Made by a program: the position numbers and the translations under genes. The notes under the pieces are model-generated. The model was not told the origin of the DNA and ran no database searches. It worked only from the letters and a program-made list of their open reading frames with translations. A DNA stretch of 64,000 nucleotides from contig NW_020954548.1 of assembly GCF_900497805.2 (NCBI RefSeq), forward strand, positions 6,906,835-6,970,834, in the 5' to 3' direction. The DNA comes from Vombatus ursinus (lineage: Eukaryota > Chordata > Mammalia > Diprotodontia > Vombatidae). Below are positions 55,111 to 64,000 of the stretch, one piece after another; positions within the stretch are counted from its first letter, which is position 1; each line of letters starts with the position of its first letter.

Positions 55111-55540
55111 CTCAAATTACATTCACATTGTCCTTTGTGTTTGCATGTCATCATATTTGATTTCTTACTTAAAAGGCATCATTTCTACAGCCCATAAATG
55201 GACTGAGTAATAACACTACTCAACATCCTTAGACCACTTATTTCTAAACATATCTATTCAGGTCATTTCAAAATAATGAATTTGCTTTGGATTGGATGGC
55301 TATGGTATTAAGTAATCTGAGTACTTGGCCAATTCTTATTTTATTTTGTGTAGTATAGACCTGGCCCTGGGTAGGGTACTGGCTGGAAGTCGCATGGTGA
55401 CAAATTTAAGCTTTATTTAAAGAAAATTTTTATAATTATTAGGACTATCCAGAAAAGGAATGTATTACCTGAGTAGAATAGTGGCTTCCTTCACAGGAGA
55501 TCATCATCAAAGGCCATCCAACTATTTGTTGGGTGTGTTG
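55110..55540. other. No recognised feature
   Basis: No repeat or exon seen. Confidence 0.4.
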
Positions 55541-55544
55541 TAGT

Positions 55545-55770
55545 AAAGATTATTTTGCGGGTAGGGACTGAACCAGATGGCCACTGAGATCCCTTCCAAA
55601 TCTCCAGTTCTGTGATTTCATATATTCATTACCTCTGACAGTACATAAAACCAGGCTCCAGAAAATTCAATGCAGAGGCATGGCTTGTCCCCAAACACAC
55701 AAAGAGCCAGGATTGGAAATCTTGAGACTTTAGCTTCTTTTCTGATCACTTAATCACTAAACAGTCCACT
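55545..55770. repeat. Two abutting MIR-derived pieces, opposite orientation
   Basis: 55545-55625 is a plus-strand MIR/CR1-type end ('gaaccagatggccactgaga', 'tccagttctgtgatttca'). 55640-55770 is a reverse-oriented MIR core ('ggcttgtccccaaacacaca', 'aagagccaggattggaaatc'). Confidence 0.6.
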
Positions 55771-55774
55771 GTCT

Positions 55775-56570
55775 ATCAGAACACCAGGCAATTAGCAGAA
55801 GTCATGGTACATCTGGAGGAAAGTGTGGGACCCACTCCAGATGCTTCAGTCCTTAGCCCTTTAATCTAAAGCATGATAAAGAATCCCTAGTTGAGAGTTA
55901 CCAAGAAGTTCTAAATGAGTTTTATATTCATTAAACCTTCTGGATTAGGGATGAAGGAAAACCATTTAAACTCAGGACAATTTAGCCTTTGGAATTTGTC
56001 TGACTTTTCCAAGCTCTAAGGAGGCTAAAGCAAAATGAACAGAACTCCAGCTGTGGGGATTTAGGAAAAACAGAATATAATCAACAACAATAACAAACTC
56101 ACATGATCCAGTTGGAAAATGTTTAAGAAAAATAGACAGGCATTGTGTTTTGTGATTGCACAACTGCACTAGCTTGCCACGTCATTTAGGAGTGAGGGAG
56201 GGCACTGGAATGGGGAAGAAATGTTCTCTTTCTAGCTCTGTTCTGGAGCCGGGGACTGTTTAATAAAGTTGATTTGTTGTGTTTCTTGCAAGTGATAAAA
56301 CCGTCTCCCTTTCCTTTTTCCAATGGCTCGGCTGCACATGTGGATGGTAGCATCATTCATATTTGATCAAGTCATGATCGTTCCTTCACAGTGTGACCCA
56401 AGTCATTATATGAGCTTGCAATGGTGTGTGAGTCTCTGGGATGCAGATTCTCTGATTCCTTTTTATTTCATCCTGACGTTGAGTGGATATAGTGAGGATG
56501 TTTCCAGAATATCCTGGGCTGGCTTAGATCGTGTAATGTCATGGGAAGATCAATGGATCTAAAATAAGAA
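55775..56570. other. No recognised feature
   Basis: A 79-codon frame (56323-56562) and a 65-codon minus-strand frame have no recognisable domain. Confidence 0.4.
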
Positions 56571-56574
56571 CTTT

Positions 56575-56720
56575 TCAAATGATTGTTTTTCTACTAAGTG
56601 CTGTCGTGACCTTTGTCAAGTCACTTAATCTCTAATCATCCACATCCCCATCTATAGAACAATAGGGTAGAAGCAGATGACACTAAAGTCCCTTCAACCT
56701 ATAACACTCATGACTCTATC
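56575..56720 (+). repeat. MIR SINE fragment
   Basis: 'gacctttgtcaagtcactta', 'gatgacactaaagtcccttc' and 'aacctataacactcatgac'. Confidence 0.72.
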
Positions 56721-56929
56721 AAATGTCCAAATTATGAGATAAGACCTGGAGAATATTTTCCTCTTTTTTATTCAATTTTCTTTTTTTAATTAAGAAGCAT
56801 TTATTTTCTCAATCTCCCCTCCCCCCACAGAAATGAAGAAGGAAAAAAAAACTTTTACAACAGATATATAGTCAAATTCCCACTTTGATCAATTGGTTAT
56901 ATCAAAAAAAAATGTGCCTCTCCAAAGAA

Positions 56930-57140
56930 TTGACAATTGAGGGGATGCCCATCAATTGTGGAATGGCTGAGTAACTTGTGGTATATGAATTTAATGGAAT
57001 ACTATTGTGCTATAAGAAATGATGAGTAGGCAGACTTTAGAAAAACCTGGAAAGACTTACATGAACTGATGCTGAGTGAAGTGAGCAGAACCAGGAGAAC
57101 ATTGTACATAGTAACAGCAATATTTTGTGCAGTGACCAGC
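56930..57140 (+). repeat. Marsupial L1-type LINE 3' fragment
   Basis: 'ggggatgcccatcaattgtg', 'gaatactattgtgctataag', 'acctggaaagacttacatga' and 'gtgagcagaaccaggagaac' form a very common marsupial LINE 3' segment. An A/T-rich piece with poly-A and poly-T runs lies just before it (56755-56920). Confidence 0.7.
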
Positions 57141-57154
57141 TATGATAGAATGCT

Positions 57155-57240
57155 TATTAAACTTAAAAGTGTGTGTGCCTACTTTTTTTTTCTGGAAAGG
57201 TTGGTTGTTAAACATTTACTAGCACATGTCTGTACTGCTC
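57155..57240 (+). repeat. Unnamed repeat, third copy
   Basis: Matches 29757-29848 (see there). It directly follows the LINE 3' fragment. Confidence 0.55.
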
Positions 57241-57314
57241 TATAAACATTGTTCAGCAGAAATGCTGGTCAAAGGCTCAGGGAATGAAGGCATCACCAAA
57301 CTGGAGGTCTGGTG

Positions 57315-57400
57315 ACTTGTCTAATAATAACTGCCATTTATATAACACTTTAAGGTTTGCAAAGTGCTTTACATTTGTTATCTCACCAGAGCCTTTGAAC
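57315..57400 (-). repeat. MIR 3' end
   Basis: 'taataataactgccatttat', 'acactttaaggtttgcaaag' and 'tgctttacatttgttatctc'. Confidence 0.85.
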
Positions 57401-58135
57401 ACCAACTAGGCACAAATGTCAGTTATTCGCCAGATCAATTTAAAGGCATCAGGAAGGTCCCTCTGAGCTAGAGTGGGTCCTTAGAAACTGGTTGCAAGTA
57501 GTGAAGGAAGGAGGTCAGACTGAAAGCTAGTGTTGTAGACAAAGTGAATAGTTTGGTGCATGGTAGATGAGAATAGTAGTGCGATTTTCATTTCACCATG
57601 AAAATGAATCACTATTATTTGTGGACTAGCTTGTGAATTACTACCAAGTGGAAGTTATTCAAGCATATTTAACAGGTATAGAACTTGGAAAGAATGAGTA
57701 GAATGATTGACTGGGAGAGAGGATTCACAAGTGGTGCAAGAAGGTGAATGAGTAAGCAGGGATGGAGTTTTGGCCAACTCCAGCTATGTATTAAGCCCTG
57801 ATCTGAGTGGGATCATGTGTTATGAGTCTAGATCCTCATGCTCTATGCATTAATACATACCAACTGAAAACAATGATGAGAGAAATCAATAAAACAGTAC
57901 AAGGGTTGACATCAAGGAAGACCTTGAAGAACCAAGCAAATGTTTGTGTCAACTGACACAATGACCCTTCTGTGTAGCATATTTGATCTCCTACTAAGTC
58001 ATGTAAATCCTGCACATTCTGAGCTTTTTTTTAGTTCTGCTTTGAGAATGAGGTGGGGTGTGGGGGAAAGGGGAAGGTGGGAAGGCACACAAGGTGACCT
58101 AATATATGAGGTATACCTGAGTGCAAGTGACAGTT
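57400..58135. other. No firm call
   Basis: The first part (57420-57560) may be more of the ancient dispersed repeat. A 77-codon frame at 57940-58173 has no domain. Confidence 0.3.
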
Positions 58136-58139
58136 TTGT

Positions 58140-58200
58140 GACATATAAGAAAGTGGGACTAGATAATGTCTAGTGCCTACACACTCTATGATTCTATTGA
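58140..58200 (+). repeat. L3/CR1 or MIR 3' tail
   Basis: 'gtgggactagataatgtcta' then 'ctctatgattctattgattc', like the CR1/L3 ATTCTATG tail. Confidence 0.55.
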
Positions 58201-58204
58201 TTCC

Positions 58205-59455
58205 ATGAACGTATACAGCTATCTTGTACTTTTTAAAAGGTAAAAAAAATAATTATCAAGACAAGACTATATATACCACTAGGCCCCAAAGAAAGCATAT
58301 TCCAAGGATTTTTAACTCATTCTTGTTTGCTCCATCCATAGGTCTGCAGAAATACTTTGTATAGAGGTTTGATATTTCATATGAAAAGTGCCATTGGCTA
58401 GTTTCACCTCTTTTATAGCAAATTTTCCATCCACAAATAAATTGCTCTCCTACACAGACATAAGCAACATCCAGGGTGGGTCAACCTTCACCATGCAGGA
58501 TGGGCAAATTTCCATGATGCCAGGCAACCAGGCAGCCCTTCCAAGGAGTGACAAATCCTGTCTTCTTATTTTTTGCACTTCTTGCATTTTTCTATTATGA
58601 AGAAGGAAGTTACCCCAAGGCCCAACAGACAAACATCCGATTGTCCTCTGGCAAAGTCATAACTTGGCAAGAGCCCAATGGAAGTGTACGGAAAGATGAG
58701 TATAGCTTGAAGAAAAACAATTAGAAACACAATCACTTCCTGACGGTTGCAGTTTAAGAGGGAAAAAAATGGAAAACAATGAGATTTGGAGAGACATGAA
58801 CAATTATTTGGTTTCAGATGATGAATCAGGTAGCTTAAAGCTTGTGCAGAGTGAACCGTGTAATGAAACATTTTAACATGCTAAGTGCTCAACCTTGGCA
58901 GACCCATAAGAAAAAGTTCCAAACTTTGGCACCTCTCAGTGGAGCTCATAAGAGACACATGCACACACAGAGAGCAGTTTCAGATGTTATGTCATTTCTA
59001 CCCTTCAGTTAGAAAGAAGTTACAGCCTTGGTTTCTGTCATTAATTACCCACTGTGCTAAAGATGCAAAAGGTTGTTATTAACATTTTATTATTATTAAA
59101 TATTTATTAGCTAGTTACAAAATTAATATGTGAATTTGACTCACAAAAATTATAAGCAAATATAATGCAACCTTTCTGCCTTTCAAAAAAAAGTAAGGAA
59201 GTCGTCTGTTATAAATCTATTCCAGGACTGCATTAACAAATGTTCTTATTTGTCTGAGTAGGACTTTTAATCCCCAAAACAGAGCAATCAGGAAATCAGA
59301 AAGAGTGTCCTTTAATGGACAAAAAACACTGCCAGAGATGGGGGAAATATCCTAATAGAATAATTATTTTGGGATTGTTGTTACCCTAACATATCCCATA
59401 GGAATTCAATAAAAGACAACATTTGCTATTGCAAAAAAGGTGAATTTCATAGAAT
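58205..59455. other. Unique DNA, no gene recognised
   Basis: Open frames of 60-101 codons on both strands (58388-59082) overlap and show no domain or splice context. Confidence 0.4.
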
Positions 59456-59459
59456 CTTA

Positions 59460-60380
59460 CAAAATTTCATGGTTTTGAGGGCCTCAGAGGCCATTCCATC
59501 ACACCCTTAACTGAATAAGTATCCTTTCTATAGCACTGCCAAGCAGTGTATACCCAGCTTTCACTGAACCAATTCTTATAAGGAGAAAGTCTAATACCTA
59601 AGGCATGGTAATCTATTCTTGGATCTCTCTAATTATTGCAAAAGTATTTTTCCCCAAAGTGTCAAGCTAAAATCTTGTTCTCTGCCACTTCAACCCACCA
59701 CTCCTAGTTCCAAACACTGGGTCCATGCTGAGAACATCTAATCCCCCTTCAATATAACCTTGAAAATACTCGGAAATAAGTATCATGTTCCACCTGAATC
59801 TTCTCTTCCCCAAGTTAACATCCCCAGATCCATCAACCAATTATAGTAGAGCTTTACATCAAGTGTCTTGATTCTCTTTAACGTGGTCTTCTGAACGGTC
59901 TCCAGGTTATTAATATTATTCTTAAAATGTGGTGCCTAGTATTGGACAATTCTCCAGATTGAACCTGATCAGAGTAGAGTGAAGTAGGACCGTCACTTTC
60001 CCTCCTTTTGGGAAATTAGTCTTCTCAATTCAGTCTAAGATTTTATTACTTTTTTTTTAAAATTATCATAATATTCAAGACTGTTGAATAATATTGTTTA
60101 TAATCCATAATCCTTCTCAGTGAACTGCTATCTAGACACACTTTCCCCATATTAAGCTTTTGAAGATATTTTTAACTCAAGTGTAAGTCTTAATATTAAA
60201 TTTCATTTTATTAGACCACTCCAACATTCTAAAATGTGAAAATTGTTTTGGATCTTGACTCTATCATCCAAATTTTTCAGCTATTACTTTCAACTTTAAG
60301 TCTTTCCCAAATTTGATGAGCTTTCCATAAATATTTTTTATCTAAATCAGTGGTAAAAATGGTATTAAAAAAAGCATTGG
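59460..60380 (-). repeat. L3/CR1 LINE, long reverse-oriented copy
   Basis: Successive phrases follow the L3/CR1 3' half: 'gaatcttctcttccccaagt', 'cttaaaatgtggtgcctagt', 'gaacctgatcagagtagagt', 'gtgaactgctatctagacac', 'ttttggatcttgactctatc' and 'cccaaatttgatgagctttc'. About 0.9 kb in conserved order. Confidence 0.85.
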
Positions 60381-60439
60381 GATATATGCCTGGTCCATTT
60401 ATAACCTTATAAAATCCAAGTATGTCTCTGTGTCACCAA

Positions 60440-60625
60440 GGTTGAGTAGAAAGACCACTGGACTTAAACTCAAGGAGATTAAGTACATTGCCCAAGATCA
60501 GAAGGGCAGTAAATGTTTGGGTCATGATTTCAGGATTATGGAATCTCTTTTCTCATTTGTAAAATGGGGATATTTATACTTTCTAAGAGTTGTTATGAGG
60601 AAAACAGCACTCCTATCTCCTCCTC
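60440..60625 (+). repeat. MIR SINE with an inverted middle
   Basis: 'gagtagaaagaccactggac' (MIR 5', plus) is followed by 'ggagattaagtacattgccc' (MIR core in reverse, about 60475-60535) and then 'tctcatttgtaaaatgggga' (MIR 3' half, plus). The orientation change is internal to one MIR. Confidence 0.7.
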
Positions 60626-60645
60626 TCTCACACTCTCTTTCTCTC

Positions 60646-60646
<1 letters not shown>

Positions 60647-60694
<48 letters not shown>

Positions 60695-60765
60695 GAGAGA
60701 TATATACATATATATATATATACACACACATACAAACACACATGCATACATACATACACACATAT
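60647..60765. repeat. (GT)n / TA / CA microsatellites
   Basis: About 21 GT units, then 'gatatatacatatatatata' and CA-rich sequence. Confidence 0.97.
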
Positions 60766-60884
60766 TCTGAAGTGAGAAAGAAAGGGGAGTAGGATTGAAA
60801 TAGGTGAGACCTAGGTGAGATTTATGTCTCTCCCTTTGCCAGAGGGATGAAGCAAAAAACAATTAAGTAGTTTTATTGGTTCTG

Positions 60885-61110
60885 CTCATTGCTCATAGAA
60901 TCATTGATCATATGTTTAAAACTATAAGGGACCTTAGAGATAATCTAGTCCAATTCTTTCTTTTCACAGATGAAGAAACTGAGGACTGGAGAGTAGCTAT
61001 TATATAGTCAGGGTCAGACAGCTAGTACTTGTCTGAGGCAGGATTTGAATCCTGGTTTTCCTAGCTCCAAGTCCAGAATTCTATTAACCATTTCACACTG
61101 CAACCCCAGA
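60885..61110 (-). repeat. MIR SINE
   Basis: 'ataagggaccttagagataa', 'tctagtccaattctttcttt', 'ggcaggatttgaatcctggt' and 'ccatttcacactgcaacccc'. Confidence 0.87.
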
Positions 61111-61620
61111 GATAACTTTTTCAATTACTTTTTTGGCATCAAAATCAAATGAATCATAAAACAAGAAGGCATGTTCTATGAAGATGTTCATTAGTTTCAT
61201 GTTGGATTTCTTATATAATTCCAAAAGAAGAATCCCCTATCAGTTATGAAGTTATCCAGGTGTTCCTATTTCCTGATGCAATTTTCCTGATTCTTTTGAG
61301 CACCTAATTATTATAGGGTATGTTTTAGGGGTAGGGTCTAGAAAAAGAGAAATGGGAAAGAGGGAAGAAAGGATGCTGAATTTCTTCAGGTTGTTATAGC
61401 TACTAAATATTTTTGGTTCACTGTATCTTCCCTAGTTGCATTTGGCAACCAAAATCAACAGTAGTAGCTTTTAGAAGAAAAGAAGTTCCTTAAAGTATAA
61501 GTGATAAGAATGAAGTTTATCTGCCCCTAAGTATTCCACCATAATGGTGATGTGCAAGAAGGAGTGGTCTCTTACTTATGATTCAAAATTAAATATAGAT
61601 TGATAGATAAATAGATATAG
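61110..61620. other. No recognised feature
   Basis: Unique DNA. Confidence 0.4.
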
Positions 61621-61627
61621 TAGACAA

Positions 61628-61840
61628 AAGGCAGCTAGATTACTCAGTGGATAGCCAGGAATCAGTAAGACAAGTTCAAGTCCTGCCTCAGACACTTACT
61701 AGATACATGCCCCTAAGCAAGTCACATAAACCTTCATTTGCCTCAGTCCTGTGGAAGAGGAAATGGCAAAACACTCCAGTATCTTTGCCAAGAAAACCCC
61801 ATGGTCACAAAAAATTAGACATGACTAAAAAAAACTGAAA
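61628..61840 (+). repeat. Marsupial SINE (MAR1 type)
   Basis: 'ggcagctagattactcagtg', 'gtcctgcctcagacacttac' and 'cactccagtatctttgccaa'. Confidence 0.88.
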
Positions 61841-61914
61841 AATAGAGAGGCATTTTTGTTGATGTTATTGTTTTAATTTTTTGTTTTATCACCTTTATCA
61901 CCTCAGATTCATGG

Positions 61915-61943
61915 GGTAAATGTTGCATAGTGGAAAGACCACT
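61915..61943 (+). repeat. MIR 5' end, interrupted by HAL1 copy 4
   Basis: 'gttgcatagtggaaagacca' is a MIR start. It breaks off at the HAL1 start; the other half would lie beyond the window. Confidence 0.55.
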
Positions 61944-64000
61944 CGCCAAGATGGCGGAGTGAAAGCAGTGACTTGCTTGAGTTCTCACCTAAACCCCTAC
62001 AAATACCTATAAAAAATGTCTCTAAACAAATTCTAAAGCAGCAGAACCCACAAAAAGACAGTGAAACAAATTTCCAGTCCAAGACAGCCTGGATGGTTGA
62101 TCAGAAAGGTATATCACACCAGGCGGGGAGAGGAGTGCACTTCAGCGTGGGCGCACAGTCCAAAGCAAACCTGGAGCAGGCCTCAAAGGACTGAATTGCA
62201 GGCAGCTGTGGCAGTTTCCAGACCTCTCAACCCACAAACACCAAAGACGCCTTAGAAGGTCAGTGGGAAAAGTCTGCTTCTGCGGTGAGAGAGAAGCTAG
62301 GTCTCACCCCCAATTCCTGAGCATGGCCCAGGGTGGTGGCTGCCTCCTGAGCTTCCAACCCACACACTGAGGGGGAATCGGGTGGCTTATGAGAGGGAGA
62401 TTGCAGGGATCTCTTTGCCAGTGTTAAGGCAGGAATCTCTTGCTTTGCCTATGCTTGGATATGTGTCACAGTTCTGAAGAGCGGGTCCAGGGGCGAGGAG
62501 GAGCACTGGCGTGGTGCAGCCTGTAGTGGGGGTGAAGAGTTCACAGTTACAAGGCAGAAAAGAGGGCTTGTGATCACTCATAGACCAGAGCATAGACCAG
62601 GAAAGGAGTAAACACCTCGCCCCTTATCATACCATCTTGGAAGAACTGAGAATTTACAGGTCCCTAGAAGTATCTCTGAAAACAGCTGTACAAACCCCCA
62701 AAGCTTGGGACAGTACATTCTCCACACTGGAAGCAGATGTCAACCTTAATAAAGAGTTTATAACTCAAGTAATTGTCTGGGATCATAAGCAAACCTTGCA
62801 AGAAATGTCAAACCATAGAATCTTTTTTTGGTAACAAAGAAGATCAAAACATACAACCAGAAGAAGACAACAAAGTCAAAGCTCCTAATCCAAAGCCTCC
62901 AAGAAAAATATGAATCAGTAACAGGCCTTGGAAGAGCTCAAAAGATTTTGAGAAGAAAGTAATAGAAGCAGAGGAAAAACTGGGAAGAGAAATGATAGTG
63001 ATGCAAGAAAATCATGAAAAACAAGTCAACAGATTGCCAAAGAAGACCCAAAAAAATACTGAAGAAAATAACACCTTAAAAAATAGGCTAACCCAAATGG
63101 CAAAAGAGGTCCAAAAAGCCAATGAGGAGAAGAATGCCCTAAAAAGCAAAATTGGCCAAATGGAAAAGAAAGTCCAAAGCTTACTAAAGAAAACACTTCT
63201 TTAAAAATTAGAATAAAGCAATTGGAAGCTAGTGACTTTATGAGAAATCAAGACACTGTAAAACAAATCCAAAAGAATGAAGAATTAGAAAACAATGTGA
63301 AATATCTCATTGGAAAAACAACTGACCTAGAAAATATATCCAAGAGAGAGAATTTAAAAATTATTGGACTATCTGAAAGCCATGATCAAAAAAAGAGCCT
63401 AGACATCATCTTCCAAGAAATTATCAAGGAAAACTGCCCTGATATATTAGAACCAGAGGGCAAAATAGCAGTTGAAAGAATCCACCAATCTCCTCCTGAA
63501 AGAGATCCCCAAAGGAAAACTCCTAGGAATATTGTAGCCAAATTCCAGAGTTCCCAGGTCAAAGAGAAAATATTGCAAGCAGCCAGAAAGAAACAATTCA
63601 AGTATTGTGGAAACACAATCAGGATAACACAAGATTTAGCAGCTTCTACATTAAGGGACCGCAGGGCATGGAATATAATGTTCTGGAGGGCAAAGGAGAT
63701 AGGATTACAACCAAGAATCACCTACCCAGAAAAACTGAGTACAATCTTTCAGGGGGAAAAAATGGTCATTCAGTAAAATAGAAGACTTTCAAGCATTCTT
63801 GATGAAAAGACCAAGAGCTGAATAGAAAATTTGACTTTCCAATACAAGACTGAAGTGGAACATGAAGAGGTAAACAGGAAAGAGAAATCATAAGAGACTT
63901 AGTAAGGTTGAACTGTTTACATTACTGCATGGAAAGATGATATTTATAACTCCTGAGACCTTTGTCTGTCTTAGGGTAGTTGGAAGGAAAAAAAAAAATA
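61944..64000 (+). mobile_element. HAL1 copy 4, runs off the window
   Basis: Begins 'cgccaagatggcggagtg', with a 5' UTR of about 0.84 kb sharing a 70-80-bp block with copy 2 ('gatcactcatagaccagagc'), then ORF1 (62785-63865). After ORF1 it matches the 3' UTR of copies 1 and 2 ('gaaagatgatatttataact', 'tagggtagttggaagg') and reaches an A-run at 63987. The right end is outside the window. Confidence 0.85.
62785..63865 (+). pseudogene. HAL1 copy 4 ORF1, C-terminal half well preserved
   Basis: The position of the usual start codon reads ATA (62785). The N-terminal half is frame-broken. A clean 184-codon frame (63222-63776) holds the end of the coiled coil, an RRM-like start (ENLKIIGLSESHDQKKSLDI) and the C-terminal domain (TPRNIVAKFQSSQVKEKI, RITQDLAASTLRDRRAW, PRITYPEKLSTIFQGEK). 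These parallel the human L1 ORF1p C-terminal domain (PRHIIVRF..., PRISYPAKLSF). An extra G in the GGGGGAAAAAATGG run near 63750 causes the early stop. The longer end seen in copy 2 continues in the next frame. Confidence 0.82.

Noticed and set aside
60430-60792. 120-codon frame
   Set aside because: It crosses a MIR and GT/TA microsatellites; no domain.
63386-63721. 111-codon minus-strand frame
   Set aside because: Antisense shadow of HAL1 ORF1; the same shadow appears at 1465-1671 and 42115-42423.

Overview
The window looks like marsupial (metatherian) nuclear DNA from a gene-poor intergenic or intronic stretch. The strongest clue is the repeat fauna: tRNA-headed SINEs with the head motif GGGCAGCTAGGTGGCGCAG (MAR1 and wallaby-SINE types), MIR, L2, L3/CR1, old L1, and several half-LINE-1 (HAL1) elements in which an ORF1 is followed directly by a 3' UTR and A-rich tail. 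I found no host exon, tRNA, rRNA, CRISPR or bacterial feature. Short open frames outside the mobile elements look like chance frames. Species cannot be fixed from sequence alone; the SINE types are compatible with an Australian marsupial (inference).

Layout. 1-12 kb: an ancient repeat, a complete minus-strand HAL1 (512-3170) inserted in a MIR with an 18-bp target duplication, L2 pieces including an eroded reverse-transcriptase region (about 6080-7700), then unique AT-rich DNA with a candidate conserved noncoding block (11400-11780). 12-32 kb: a mosaic of MIR, L2, SINEs and microsatellites with unique stretches, including a palindromic RFX X-box-like site near 20910. 32268-37692: a fairly young betaretrovirus-like (class II) endogenous retrovirus on the minus strand, with a 6-bp target duplication, a polypurine tract and an open pol region. 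It is broken as a provirus and is treated here as a fossil. 39.3-39.8 kb: a SINE carrying a roughly 115-bp inverted copy of its own flank. 40289-43904: a second HAL1 that splits an L2 and appears to carry about 500 bp of extra 3' DNA (candidate 3' transduction). 44-50 kb: L3/CR1 and a decayed minus-strand L1 ORF2. 51828-53107: a plus-strand HAL1/L1 that keeps its 5' end but lacks its 3' end, yet has a target duplication. 54.6-55.1 kb: another candidate conserved noncoding block. 59.4-60.4 kb: a long L3/CR1. 61944 to the window end: a fourth HAL1, running off the edge.

There is no working gene pathway here. The interest lies in the mobile-element history: who inserted into whom, a LINE-type 3' transduction, a 3'-truncated insertion, local inversions best explained by template switching, and a young retroviral insertion. 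Repeat boundaries were read by eye and are mostly accurate to about 10-30 bases, except where a target duplication fixes them. Repeat family names come from recall of consensus motifs, not from a database search.
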